A stretch of DNA of 64,000 nt from Pseudomonas viridiflava. GTDB lineage: Bacteria > Pseudomonadota > Gammaproteobacteria > Pseudomonadales > Pseudomonadaceae. Position numbers and translations under genes: made by a program. The stretch is taken from positions 62,001 through 126,000 of the forward strand of contig NZ_UTBZ01000155.1 of assembly GCF_900580865.1 (NCBI RefSeq), in the 5' to 3' direction. Below are positions 1 through 7,356 of the stretch, one piece after another. Numbering within the stretch: position 1 is the first letter of the stretch; each line of letters begins with the position of its first letter. The notes beneath the pieces were generated by a model. It saw nothing but the letters and a program-made list of their open reading frames with translations. It was not told the DNA's origin and made no database searches.

Positions 1-594
1 CGGATTGCCGTGCCTGCTGCCGGCGTGGGCTTCCAGTCGCGTACGTTGCAGATCGAAACCGCCAAGGAGTTCGGCGACGCGCAATACAAGAAATTCGACG
101 ACATCTCAGTCAGCCTGCCGCACCCCGACGCAACGGCCGCGCTGATCGCCGGCGGCTCGGAAATCAACTCGCACTTCTCCAGCCCGCCGTTCCAGTACCA
201 GGCGTTGCAGAATCCCAACGTGCACAAAGTGCTGAGCTCTTATGATGTGCTCGGCGGTCAGGCGACATTCAACGTGCTGTACACCACGGAAAAATTCCAC
301 GACGAAAACCCGAAAACCTACAAGGCGTTCTACGACGCTTTGGCCGAGGCCGAGAAAATCATCAAGGCTGATAAGCCGGCGGCGGCTCAGGCGTACATTC
401 GTGTCGAACAGTCGAAGCTGCCGTTGGCTCTGGTCGAGCAAATCGTCAAGGATCCGGAAATCAATTTCACTGTGGTGCCGCAGCGTACGTTCATCTACGC
501 CGAGAAATTGCAGGAGCTGGGCGTGCTGAAGAACAAGGCCGACAGCTGGAAGGATTACTTCTTTGAAGAGGCGCATGGTGGCGCGGGGAGCTAA
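1..594 (+). CDS. ABC transporter substrate-binding protein, NitT/TauT (sulfonate/nitrate) type, 5' end outside window
   Basis: The C-terminal 197 residues of a periplasmic solute-binding protein are present; the reading frame is open from base 1, so the start and signal peptide lie upstream of the window. The stretch DATAALIAGGSEINSHFSSPP, followed by ETFNVLYTT-like and 'FHDENPKTYKAF' segments, is typical of SsuA/TauA/NrtA-like proteins, which bind sulfonates, taurine, nitrate or related small anions and hand them to an ABC permease. The C-terminus (ELGVLKNKADSWKDYFFEE) also fits, since these proteins often end in a helix with W-K-D. The ligand cannot be read from this fragment. No permease or ATPase gene follows, so any partners must lie upstream. 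Confidence 0.82.
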   Translation, partial: RIAVPAAGVGFQSRTLQIETAKEFGDAQYKKFDDISVSLPHPDATAALIAGGSEINSHFSSPPFQYQALQNPNVHKVLSSYDVLGGQATFNVLYTTEKFHDENPKTYKAFYDALAEAEKIIKADKPAAAQAYIRVEQSKLPLALVEQIVKDPEINFTVVPQRTFIYAEKLQELGVLKNKADSWKDYFFEEAHGGAGS

Positions 595-625
595 GTGGGC
601 GATTAATAATGAGGGGGGCGGGGCG

Positions 626-660
626 TTCTGGACAGGGAGATGGCCACTTAGTAGCATTCG
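626..660 (+). repeat. 35-bp upstream element, copy 1
   Basis: This 35-bp stretch matches 2747-2781 at 28 of 35 positions without gaps. It begins TTCTGGACAG and ends AGTAGCATTCG in both copies. It lies about 150 bp upstream of the small membrane-protein gene at 809, as copy 2 lies ahead of the related gene at 2839. Weaker similarity continues downstream (GGATT...CCGACG...TCAAG). Either a duplicated promoter/regulatory region or the remnant of a segmental duplication would explain it. The rest of the 595-808 gap shows nothing else recognisable. Confidence 0.6.
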
Positions 661-808
661 CGGTCTATGGATTTCTATCCCGAACGTTGACCGACGCATC
701 AAGAACCCCCAATGCGCTAGTTCACCTATGACGATATAACCGTTGATTTCACTGTGTTGAGCGGTGAAGTGGTGGGCAGCGAGAAAATGAGCGGAACCCA
801 CATCAGCC

Positions 809-1363
809 ATGCAAACATTCACCCGCGGCACCATCGTCGTCGAGTTCGCTGATTTCAGCGGTCTGATGGTTCGTCATGAGCACGGATTGAGCGCTGACGG
901 TATTCGTCAGGATCGTTATTGGGTACGGACACCGGACGGCGAAATGCCGCTGGATGTCTACGGTAAAAAATTGCAGGTCAATCGAGGGGACAAGATTTCG
1001 GTGCTCTATGCTTGTCTGCCGGGTGGCGCGCTCAAGCGTGCGGTCTGCGTGTTCAATCACAACGATTCACAATTCACCGAGCTTTCGGACGCGAAGGGGC
1101 TGTATAGGGAAATGCTCCACGGCAGTGCGAGCCCCGTTCCGTTTCTGCTTTGCATCGCAACTTCAACGATGGCGTCCGGAGTTTTTGGCTGGTGGGGTGC
1201 GCCGACGGGTTTTGTTGTCTATTTCCTGCTCAAAGCCAAGGAGGCCAAGGGCAAGGCATTGTTGATCAATGATCTGGGCCTGCACATGGAAAAGCTGGGC
1301 AAGCGTTACGTGCGGGAAGACTCGCTTCGCAATGTCAGTCGATTGCTGGCGCGCAGTGTTTGA
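809..1363 (+). CDS. Small membrane protein of unknown function (paralogue 1)
   Basis: This 184-residue protein was not recognised. Residues 1-100 look like a soluble, probably beta-rich domain containing RYWVRTPDGE, VNRGDKISVLYA and FNHND. A hydrophobic region follows (about 111-145, PFLLCIATSTMASGVFGWWG and FVVYFLL), long enough for two membrane helices, then a basic amphipathic tail. It aligns with the next gene: a shared MxxFxRG start, W(V/I)RT, VR(E)G-x-(I/L)SV(L/F)YA, HND/HNHD, the hydrophobic pair, and an HM/HI..LGK tail. The ATG at 809 is used because an earlier ATG at 787 is out of frame; the ribosome site is weak. The 35-bp element lies upstream. Function is unknown. Confidence 0.65.
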   Translation: MQTFTRGTIVVEFADFSGLMVRHEHGLSADGIRQDRYWVRTPDGEMPLDVYGKKLQVNRGDKISVLYACLPGGALKRAVCVFNHNDSQFTELSDAKGLYREMLHGSASPVPFLLCIATSTMASGVFGWWGAPTGFVVYFLLKAKEAKGKALLINDLGLHMEKLGKRYVREDSLRNVSRLLARSV

Positions 1364-1397
1364 AAGGCCTGCATAGCCATAGGTCAGGGAAGTATTG

Positions 1398-1964
1398 ATG
1401 AACGCGTTTATTCGTGGGCGGACCCGTGTCAATTTTGAAGTCAGGCATGGGCAGGTAGTCAGCCGCAAGTCATTAAAGCTGCCCAAGGATCAGCGGGAGG
1501 AAGGTGACTGCTGGATCAGAACGAAGGAAAAAGACCCCATTTGCCTGAGCTTCGGCGTGGCTGATTTCAAAGTCCGAGAGGGGCATCGGTTATCAGTGTT
1601 TTATGCCTCGAATCCCGTTATGCATAGCCGGGTTGTTGTGTTGATACACAATCATGATCTGGGAACGAATGACTTTCCGATGCGAGGTGAATTGCTCTTT
1701 GATCATGTGATTGGTACCTCCATTTGGACGGAGTGGATAATACTTTCATTGTTGCCAGCGCTGGGCTTCTCGTTTTACTACGGAATTCAGTGTGTCGTTC
1801 CATCCCTGTTGTGTTGGGGGCTTGCGACGCTGCTACGATCAAGACGACGGGCGCGGGTGATTCCTGCACTCCATGCGCATATAGATACGCTGGGAAAAGT
1901 GGATGCGGCCCGGCACATGGTTGCCAGATCCATCTCGCGCGACGTTGAAACAGCGACGGCTTAG
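1398..1964 (+). CDS. Small membrane protein of unknown function (paralogue 2)
   Basis: This 188-residue protein is a tandem paralogue of the preceding gene, 34 bp away and probably co-transcribed. An N-terminal soluble domain (CWIRTKEKD, VREGHRLSVFYA, VVLIHNHD) is followed by a long hydrophobic stretch at roughly residues 112-145 (WIILSLLPALGFSFYYG and VPSLLCWGLATLL), then an RSRRRAR basic patch consistent with a cytoplasmic tail. The ATG at 1398 is preferred over the TTG one codon earlier because AGGGAAG lies at the right distance. Base composition looks more AT-rich than the neighbours, which may indicate acquired DNA. No enzymatic motif is visible and function is unknown. Confidence 0.65.
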   Translation: MNAFIRGRTRVNFEVRHGQVVSRKSLKLPKDQREEGDCWIRTKEKDPICLSFGVADFKVREGHRLSVFYASNPVMHSRVVVLIHNHDLGTNDFPMRGELLFDHVIGTSIWTEWIILSLLPALGFSFYYGIQCVVPSLLCWGLATLLRSRRRARVIPALHAHIDTLGKVDAARHMVARSISRDVETATA

Positions 1965-2047
1965 CATTCCGCCGCTTTTGGCATGCGTTGCCCATTAATG
2001 GCCCGTCGCTGCGTTTGCATTGGAAATGTTTTCCGTGTGGGTGCAGG

Positions 2048-2245
2048 TCAGGTTTTACTGTCGTCGAAGATATCTTCCAATGGCATTTCGAATGCCCGGG
2101 CAATCTGAAAGGCCAACGGCAGGCTCGGGTCGTAGCGTTCGTTTTCGATGGCGTTGATGGTCTGGCGCGACACGTTCAAGCGTTCGGCCAGATCGACCTG
2201 CGACCATTTGCGCTCGGCGCGCAATTCCTTGAGGCGGTTTTTCAT
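2048..2245 (-). CDS. XRE/Cro-CI family regulator, minimal single-HTH protein
   Basis: The protein is 65 residues and almost entirely a Cro/CI helix-turn-helix: ELRAERKWSQVDLAERLNVS is helices 1-2 and SRQTINAIENERYDPSLPLAFQIARAF is the recognition helix and the rest of the fold. It belongs to the small YgzD-like class usually encoded beside a membrane protein. The start (ATG at 2245) overlaps the stop of the upstream membrane-protein gene in an ATGA arrangement, so the two are translationally coupled. A much longer open frame runs upstream in this phase, but it reads through the neighbour and is not used. The two ATGTAAA palindromes ahead of the pair are the obvious candidate operators for autoregulation. 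Confidence 0.88.
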   Translation of the reverse strand: MKNRLKELRAERKWSQVDLAERLNVSRQTINAIENERYDPSLPLAFQIARAFEMPLEDIFDDSKT

Positions 2246-2616
2246 TGGTAGCGGCGTCGCGCAATTTGCAGGCCGACAATCCACATCAGCCCCATCACCG
2301 GCCACACACACGTCCACGGAATGTGCGGAGCGCCGACGTTTTCCAGAAAACCGTAGCTGAAGGTCAACAGTGCCGAGGCGGCGAAGGCAAACCCCAAGGC
2401 TTCGAACTGGATGCGCAGATGCATTTCGTCCATGCGCCGCATATTGCGCACAATGGCCCAGCACATCAGTCCCGCCGGAATGACCGGCGTCAGTGCGACG
2501 GCCGAGCGCAGCACGATGGGGGCGTCCATCAGGTATTGCGAGGCAATCAATGAGGCTGTCAGGACCAGCATGTAGATGATTAACGCTGCACCCAATTCGA
2601 GGTAGTACCGGTTCAT
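2242..2616 (-). CDS. Four-helix inner-membrane protein, partner of XRE regulator
   Basis: The 124-residue hydrophobic protein has four likely membrane helices: about residues 7-27 (LGAALIIYMLVLTASLIAS), 36-58 (SAVALTPVIPAGLMCWAIV), 70-92 (EALGFAFAASALLTFSYGF) and 100-120 (TCVWPVMGLMWIVGLQ), ending in ARRRYQ. A short cytoplasmic loop carries RNMRRMDE. It lies directly upstream of and overlaps the XRE gene by 4 nt. Pairs of this kind (small XRE plus DUF-type membrane protein) are common in bacteria, but the role of the membrane partner is not established. It is the first gene of the pair, behind the tandem palindromes at 2629-2688. Confidence 0.8.
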   Translation of the reverse strand: MNRYYLELGAALIIYMLVLTASLIASQYLMDAPIVLRSAVALTPVIPAGLMCWAIVRNMRRMDEMHLRIQFEALGFAFAASALLTFSYGFLENVGAPHIPWTCVWPVMGLMWIVGLQIARRRYQ

Positions 2617-2628
2617 TCTTTACTTCCT

Positions 2629-2688
2629 ATGTAAAAGACCCTTTACATGGTCGCCGAAGATTTATCCGATGTAAAGCACGCTTTCCAT
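2629..2688 (-). promoter_or_regulatory. Tandem 20-bp palindromic operators upstream of the XRE pair
   Basis: Two inverted repeats lie 40 bp apart (start to start), about four helical turns and so on the same DNA face. At 2629-2648 the arms are ATGTAAA/TTTACAT. At 2669-2688 they are ATGTAAAGC/GCTTTCCAT, with one mismatch. The first lies 12 bp ahead of the membrane-protein start codon. Such dyads are what a dimeric Cro-like repressor binds, and the two genes downstream end in such a repressor. Autoregulation is inferred from position and symmetry. Confidence 0.6.
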
Positions 2689-2746
2689 CAAGGCTGGTAG
2701 CCTCGAGCAGACTCATGCCGGAAGGTCTGCAGCTAAGGGGCACGCT

Positions 2747-2781
2747 TTCTGGACAGCGTAATAACCACTCAGTAGCATTCG
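2747..2781 (+). repeat. 35-bp upstream element, copy 2
   Basis: This is the second copy of the element at 626-660 (28/35 identical). It lies 57 bp before the ATG of the small membrane protein at 2839. Both copies have the same orientation relative to the gene they precede, which favours a shared promoter or regulator site over chance. Confidence 0.6.
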
Positions 2782-2838
2782 AGCCCAACGGATTATCCCT
2801 TCGCACGTCGTCCGACGTGGAACGCTCAAGGAATCGAC

Positions 2839-3336
2839 ATGCGCGACACCCCCATTGACCAAAAACGAACGGTCGTGACCCAGGTCAACGGCGAGATTCA
2901 CTATGAAGCCCAGATCAGTTTCAGCTCCATGTCGCTCGTCGATGGCGAAATTCGGGTGCATCGTGCTGAAGGCAATCAGCTAGACGTTCCTGTGGCCGGG
3001 GCGGATTTCGCTTGGCGCATTGATCTGGATGGGGTGCATAGAGTACCGGTGACGCAGGCAGCGGTTGAACCGGAGGAACCGCTGCCTGCCGATGACAGTT
3101 TGAAGTTGTTCACCTCGAAAACCGTGTGGATCACACTGGCGCTGTGGTTCTTCGTCAGTTCGGTGTTCGGTTGGCTGGGGATTGTGGCGGCAGGCGGATA
3201 TCTCGGTTACCAGTGGCGTGAGGTGGAAAAGCGCAAGGAACAGTTGGCCAAGGCAACCGTCGTTGAAGCCGTGCCACGTTCCGGCTCGGGGATGTCACGG
3301 GAAAGCGTGCGCAGGGCTTTGGCTCGCAATCGTTAA
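2839..3336 (+). CDS. Small membrane protein of unknown function (distant relative of the 809/1398 genes)
   Basis: The 165-residue protein has an N-terminal hydrophilic region (VNGEIHYEAQISFSS, DVPVAGADFAWRIDLDG), a proline/glutamate linker near residue 80, one or two helices at about 96-127 (TVWITLALWFFVSSVFGWLG, IVAAGGYLGY), and a basic C-terminal tail (WREVEKRKEQ...SRESVRRALARNR). The layout (soluble domain, VFGW-containing hydrophobic hairpin, basic tail) and the shared upstream element suggest it belongs with the genes at 809 and 1398, though primary-sequence similarity is weak. The gene ends just before a strong terminator. Function is unknown. Confidence 0.6.
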   Translation: MRDTPIDQKRTVVTQVNGEIHYEAQISFSSMSLVDGEIRVHRAEGNQLDVPVAGADFAWRIDLDGVHRVPVTQAAVEPEEPLPADDSLKLFTSKTVWITLALWFFVSSVFGWLGIVAAGGYLGYQWREVEKRKEQLAKATVVEAVPRSGSGMSRESVRRALARNR

Positions 3337-3355
3337 TTCGGCACAGATCAAAAAC

Positions 3356-3399
3356 AAAAAAGGGGCGGCCTGATCATCGATCAGGCCGCCCCTTTTTTA
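3356..3399. terminator. Bidirectional rho-independent terminator
   Basis: A nearly perfect hairpin (AGGGGCGGCCTGATC / GATCAGGCCGCCCCT) has a minimal loop and is flanked by A-runs on the left and T-runs on the right. It can therefore terminate both the plus-strand gene ending at 3336 and the minus-strand copper genes whose last stop is at 3416. Confidence 0.9.
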
Positions 3400-3415
3400 T
3401 TGCCGCTCAGTCAGA

Positions 3416-3895
3416 TCAATGCATTTTGCTGTGATCGTGACCTTCCATGTTGGTCAGCGCGCGAACCGGCGCTTTGACTTCGATGGTTTCTTTCTCGCCT
3501 TTGGCGTTTTCCACGGTCAGGGTCAGCGGCACGCTTTCGCCTTCTTTCAGCTGACCGGTCAGGCCCATCAGCATTACGTGGTAGCCGTTCGGATCAAGCT
3601 TGACCGCTTTGCCGGCTGGCAGCTCGACAAACTTCACCGGGCCCATGCTCATGACGTCGTTCTTCATGGTCATTTCGTGGATCTGCACGTCTTTGGCCGC
3701 TGGCGTCGCGACGCTGAGCAACTTGCTGTCGGTGTCGGCGGTGAGGGTCATGAACGCGCCGCTGGCGGACTGGGTCGGCACGGTCGCGCGCACCCAGGCA
3801 TCGTCGACTTTGGTCTGCGCCGAGACCTGCGAGGCCAGGCCAAGCAGGGACAGAGCGAGTACGGCGCGTTTGATGTGGTTCAAAACAGGTTGCAT
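3416..3895 (-). CDS. PCuAC family periplasmic copper chaperone
   Basis: This periplasmic Cu(I)-binding protein hands copper to the CuA site of cytochrome c oxidase together with SCO1-type proteins. The 159-residue product has a Sec signal peptide (KRAVLALSLLGLASQVSA) and the family copper motif: H-x-M-x-M within QIHEMTMKNDVMSM, followed by H-V-M in GYHVMLMGL. An extra H-D-H-S-K-M-H tail may bind more metal. The start at 3895 (MQPVLNH) is chosen over an upstream in-frame ATG because GGAGG lies just upstream and the signal peptide then begins correctly. The start overlaps the stop of the SCO1 gene by one base (TGATG), so the two are coupled. Confidence 0.92.
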   Translation of the reverse strand: MQPVLNHIKRAVLALSLLGLASQVSAQTKVDDAWVRATVPTQSASGAFMTLTADTDSKLLSVATPAAKDVQIHEMTMKNDVMSMGPVKFVELPAGKAVKLDPNGYHVMLMGLTGQLKEGESVPLTLTVENAKGEKETIEVKAPVRALTNMEGHDHSKMH

Positions 3896-4500
3896 CAGCA
3901 AACCTCCATAACAGTAAGCAAATCTTCCGTGCATTGTTCTGCCGAAAGCGAGGTGGACAGACCCAGGCGCAAGCCGCCGTTGGAGTCGTAAACGTAACTG
4001 GTGGCGGTGTGCGAGATGGTGTACGTGTCGCCGGCCGGGACTTTCTCGTAGAACACGTCGAATTCCTTGGCCGTGGCTGCGGTTTCCTCAAGCGTGCCGT
4101 ACAGCGCAACGAAGGTCGGGTCGAAGGCTTTCATGTAAGCGTCGAGGATTTCTGGCGTATCGCGCTCGGGATCGAGGCTGATGAAGATCACCTGCAAACG
4201 GTCGCCATCGGCGCCCATCAGCTTCTTGATTTTTGCCGCGCGGGCCAGAGTGGTCGGGCAGACTGCCGGGCACTGGGTGAAGCCGAAGAAGACCATCGGC
4301 ATCATGCCGCGAAAGCTCGACAGCGTCATGGTTTCGCCGTCGGTGTTCTTCAGTTTGAAGGTGCGCCCCATGATCTTGTTACTCAGATCCTTGCCGTACT
4401 TGTACGACAGTTGGCCGCGGGTGTCGCAGCCGGCGAGCAGGCCTAGCCCGAGCACGCCCATTCCCGCAAGCACCTTGCGGCGAGTCAACAAAGCCGTCAT
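3895..4500 (-). CDS. SCO1/SenC-type copper metallochaperone, lipoprotein
   Basis: The protein is a thioredoxin-fold copper chaperone and thiol reductase for cytochrome oxidase assembly. It is 201 residues, with an RRK-containing signal and a lipobox (GLLAGC, Cys near residue 25), so it is probably membrane-anchored on the periplasmic side. The metal motif CPAVCP sits in FFGFTQCPAVCPTTLAR, and the conserved distal histidine is in YTISHTATSYVYD. The hallmark SLDPERDTPE follows the beta strand VIFIS. It is the first gene of a two-gene operon with PCuAC, the usual pairing for delivery of Cu to the oxidase. The 4501-4657 gap beyond shows no further gene. Confidence 0.93.
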   Translation of the reverse strand: MTALLTRRKVLAGMGVLGLGLLAGCDTRGQLSYKYGKDLSNKIMGRTFKLKNTDGETMTLSSFRGMMPMVFFGFTQCPAVCPTTLARAAKIKKLMGADGDRLQVIFISLDPERDTPEILDAYMKAFDPTFVALYGTLEETAATAKEFDVFYEKVPAGDTYTISHTATSYVYDSNGGLRLGLSTSLSAEQCTEDLLTVMEVC

Positions 4501-4657
4501 CTAATACCGCCTTTTGCAGCCCGTCAGTCAGCAGGACTGGCGGGGGGTTAACCGTAAAAGCGGCGCATGATACCAAACTGAGGGCAGAGGCCGGCCACGG
4601 ATCGCCGCACGGTGCAGGATCGAGCGACAAAAGGTGTAAGAAAAAGTGACGGCAGCC

Positions 4658-6052
4658 TCACTGCACGCGCGATTCTTCAACGCTCCAGCCACCGCCCAGC
4701 GCGGTGTACAGATTGACCTCGGCGACCAGTTGCGCAAGACGATCGGTGATCAGACCTTGCTGCGAACTGAACAGCGAGCGCTGCGCATCAAGGAACGTCA
4801 GGCTGCTGTCGACGCCATTCTGATAACGGTTCTGCGCCAGGTTGTAGTAGGTCTGCGTGGCCTCGACCAGATCACGCTGTGCCTGCAATTGCTGCTGATA
4901 CGTGCTGCGCGCGGCGAGGCCGTCGGCGACTTCCTGAAACGCGGTTTGAATGGATTTTTCGTATTCGGCCACCGCGACGTCTTTCTGCAACTTCGAATAA
5001 TCCAGACTCGCGCGCAGGCTGCCGGCATTGAAGATCGGCAGGCTGATCTGCGGCTGAAAGGTCCACGCCCCGGAACCGGCGCCGAACAAGTCGGAAAGGT
5101 CTCGACTGGAGGTGCCGGCATTCGCCGTCAGGCTGACGCTGGGGAAAAACGCCGCGCGTGCTGCGCCGATATTGGCGTTGGCCGCTTTCAGTTTGTACTC
5201 CGCTTGAAGAATGTCCGGACGCCGTTGCAGTAGATCCGATGGCAGCCCGGCCGGCAGTTGTTGCACCAGATCGCTGGCCAGTGGTCGGGCGGGCAGGGCT
5301 TCGGGCACGGGCGCGCCAACCAGCAAAGTCAGACTGTTCAAGTCCTGAGCGACCTGACGCTGATAGCGCGCCAGATTGGCCCGAGAACTGTCGACGCTGG
5401 TCTTCGCCTGCGCCTGTTCCAGCGCCGACGATTTGCCGGCCTCGCGGTTGCGCGTGGTCAGGTGCAGGCTTTGCTCATCGGCGGCGAGGGTGTCGCGGGT
5501 CAGTTCCAGCAGCTCTTGATCGGCGCGCCAGGTCAGGTAGGCGTTGGCGACGTTGGCCACCAGACTCAGCTCGGCACTGCGCCGCGCTTCTTCAGTCGCA
5601 AGCCAGGTTTGCAACGCCTGCTCGCTGAGGCTGCGCACCCGGCCGAAAAAATCCAGCTCATAGGCGCTGATGCCGAGGTTGACCGAGTACGTCGAGTTGA
5701 TCAGTGCCTTGCCTTGGGTCACGCTCGGCGGCATGCGTTGGCGCAGTTCATTGGCATTGGCCGACACCGCCGGCAGCAGGTCGGCGCGCTGAATGCGGTA
5801 TTGCGCCTGGAACGCTTCGACATTCAATGCCGCCACGCGCAGGTCACGGTTGTTGACCAGTGCGCTTTCGATCAGTTGCTGCAACGCCGGATCAGTGAAC
5901 AGCGTGCGCCAGTCATCGCTGCTCGTTGCAGCCTGTGTCGCTGTCGGATACTGCGCAGCGGTGGGTGAAGCGGGGCGCTGATACTCGGGAATCAATGAAC
6001 AGCCGCCCATCAGCACCGCGATGGACAGCAGGGAAAGTCGCAACGTCAACAT
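4658..6052 (-). CDS. NodT/OprM-family outer-membrane efflux lipoprotein
   Basis: This is the outer-membrane channel of a tripartite exporter. The 464-residue protein has a lipoprotein signal with lipobox LMGGC (Cys18) and two OEP repeats typical of OprM/Nod[32 protein letters not shown] in the first and [32 protein letters not shown] in the second. Length is normal for the family. GAGGCAG precedes the ATG. It lies 32 bp downstream of the luxR gene on the same strand, so luxR-nodT is probably one transcript. In Pseudomonas lipopeptide loci a nodT gene at this position is characteristic, and the pump and adaptor (macB, macA) sit at the far end of the NRPS genes. Inferred role: outer-membrane exit of the lipopeptide. 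Confidence 0.9.
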   Translation of the reverse strand: MLTLRLSLLSIAVLMGGCSLIPEYQRPASPTAAQYPTATQAATSSDDWRTLFTDPALQQLIESALVNNRDLRVAALNVEAFQAQYRIQRADLLPAVSANANELRQRMPPSVTQGKALINSTYSVNLGISAYELDFFGRVRSLSEQALQTWLATEEARRSAELSLVANVANAYLTWRADQELLELTRDTLAADEQSLHLTTRNREAGKSSALEQAQAKTSVDSSRANLARYQRQVAQDLNSLTLLVGAPVPEALPARPLASDLVQQLPAGLPSDLLQRRPDILQAEYKLKAANANIGAARAAFFPSVSLTANAGTSSRDLSDLFGAGSGAWTFQPQISLPIFNAGSLRASLDYSKLQKDVAVAEYEKSIQTAFQEVADGLAARSTYQQQLQAQRDLVEATQTYYNLAQNRYQNGVDSSLTFLDAQRSLFSSQQGLITDRLAQLVAEVNLYTALGGGWSVEESRVQ

Positions 6053-6084
6053 CGAACTGCCTCATGCAAAAAAGAGCGTTGTGC

Positions 6085-6879
6085 TCAGGCCCCGGCCATC
6101 CATTTAGCCAGACCATGGCGACCACTGACCCCGAGCTTGGCCGTGGCGCGTTTCAGGTACGTCTCGATCGAACTGTTCTTGACCCGCAGCTTTTCGGCCA
6201 TTTGCGGCACGGTGCCGCCGGTCAACAAGCCGAGGCAGACTTCTTTCTCGCGCACCGACAGGGCGATGTCGCTGATCGCCAGCCGCTCATCGAACACCTG
6301 CGCCAGCGGCGCCTGATCCAGCTCGGCCAAGGGTTGGCGCGGTTGCCGGGCGAGGATTTGCCGGCTGATCTGCGCATGGCGTTCGATCAGCGGCAGCAAG
6401 GTGTCGGACAGGCGCTTGAGAAACGACAGCTCAGGCAGGGAAAACACCCGCTGGGTGTGCGGTCGGTAAAACGAAATGACGCAACGCCGGTTAGAGGTGC
6501 GTGAGACCAGATTGCATTGATGGACGCTGTGTTGCGGGTGGCGAGGCTGGAGCGAAGCTTTCAGTTGAATCAGCAGCGAGTCGTTCATCTCGATCATTTT
6601 CTGCAACAGCGGATGATCGTCGGGGCTTTCCAACGGATCGGCCGGTGCACAGGTCTGCGTCAGACCAGCGCTGCCCAACGGTTTGATCTCGACCACGCTG
6701 GCCTGTCGCTCATCCAGCGTCCACTCGCTGAGATCCAGCCGGTTGACCGGCACCAGTGTGTCGACCAACTGGAACATGTTCGTGGCAAAGTGATCATTGC
6801 CCGTGCTTGCAATCAGCTCACCCAGTTGCCAGTAGAAATGCGGGTTTTCCATATTGCGAATACTGCCGGTCAGATTCAT
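6085..6879 (-). CDS. LuxR-family transcriptional regulator of the lipopeptide cluster (upstream)
   Basis: The 264-residue regulator has a C-terminal LuxR/GerE helix-turn-helix (about residues 200-260: LSVREKEVCLGLLTGG, VPQMAEKLRVKNSSIETYLKRATAKLGV). The N-terminal 190 residues show no autoinducer-binding or receiver signature. This is the usual form of the LuxR regulators that flank cyclic-lipopeptide NRPS genes and activate them (massetolide, viscosin, arthrofactin and orfamide loci). It is divergent from the first NRPS gene across 477 bp and leads the nodT gene. ATG at 6879 has AAGGAT just upstream. The leader carries Rsm-type GGA motifs. It is a paralogue of the regulator at 48357: both have (S/T)xRExEVCxGLL, ETYLKRA/ESYLKRA and GRHxLxxWM. 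Confidence 0.92.
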   Translation of the reverse strand: MNLTGSIRNMENPHFYWQLGELIASTGNDHFATNMFQLVDTLVPVNRLDLSEWTLDERQASVVEIKPLGSAGLTQTCAPADPLESPDDHPLLQKMIEMNDSLLIQLKASLQPRHPQHSVHQCNLVSRTSNRRCVISFYRPHTQRVFSLPELSFLKRLSDTLLPLIERHAQISRQILARQPRQPLAELDQAPLAQVFDERLAISDIALSVREKEVCLGLLTGGTVPQMAEKLRVKNSSIETYLKRATAKLGVSGRHGLAKWMAGA

Positions 6880-6962
6880 ATCCTTGTCATCCCTGGTTCA
6901 GAACCTTCACTGAATCGTCTGCCGTCTATGCAAAAGCCGCCCACGCCGTCATTTCTCCTTGA
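6880..6962 (-). promoter_or_regulatory. luxR leader with candidate RsmA/RsmE binding sites
   Basis: Read on the minus strand, CAGGGATG (6888-6895) matches the Rsm core CANGGANG and ends 8 nt before the luxR start codon, over the ribosome-binding region. A second GGA, CAAGGATA, lies between it and the ATG. A third, TCAAGGAGAA, lies near 6953-6962. The other luxR gene (start 49103) has the same CAGGGATGACA string at the same spacing. RsmA/RsmE are known to bind such sites, and the Gac/Rsm cascade is known to control lipopeptide luxR genes in Pseudomonas. The site assignment here is by motif only. Confidence 0.6.
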
Positions 6963-7356
6963 GCACGATCTGGAGCGGGATTTAAGCCTATGGATTTGTC
7001 CTACGTCTGTAGGGGAAAACAGGGACACAAAGTGCCACTATTTCTGATTGTTGGCGCCGGGGTTCTGACGGCATAAATATCAGAAGTCTCGTCATTAGTG
7101 ACTGTTCAGTCACGTCTCAGGCCCGGTAAACCGGCAGATGCTGATTTCTGATCGACAGCGCTCGGGCAAATGGCGGCGCTGGTATGTGGTTTTTTTCCTA
7201 CAAGCTTTTCAGTATTTCCTCTCCGAATTTTTAGACCTTGCCTGCGATGAGCACACTCATGGCGCGTATCAGGGTGGTGGTTGTCCGGGTTTCAGGTGTC
7301 ATGTCGGTGGCGGGGCCGATGCTTGAATACCGGCAAAATTTCATGAGAAGGATCTT
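6963..7356 (+). promoter_or_regulatory. Upstream region of the first NRPS gene with two palindromes
   Basis: This gap between luxR and the NRPS genes has no credible gene. It holds GTGACTG-TT-CAGTCAC at 7098-7113 (perfect 7-bp arms, 2-bp spacer) and CCGGT-AA-ACCGG at 7123-7134, about 225-260 bp before the NRPS start. The first has the size and symmetry of a LuxR-type operator and is the best candidate site for the flanking regulators. A ribosome site, AGAAGGAT, lies just before the ATG at 7357. No confident -35/-10 pair was assigned. Confidence 0.4.

Noticed and set aside
106-834. Minus-strand open frame opposite the substrate-binding protein
   Set aside because: Low-complexity composition, no motif, and it covers a clear gene on the other strand.
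2048-2464. 138-codon reading of the XRE gene
   Set aside because: The first 73 codons are the out-of-frame shadow of the membrane-protein gene; the HTH begins at the coupled ATG at 2245.
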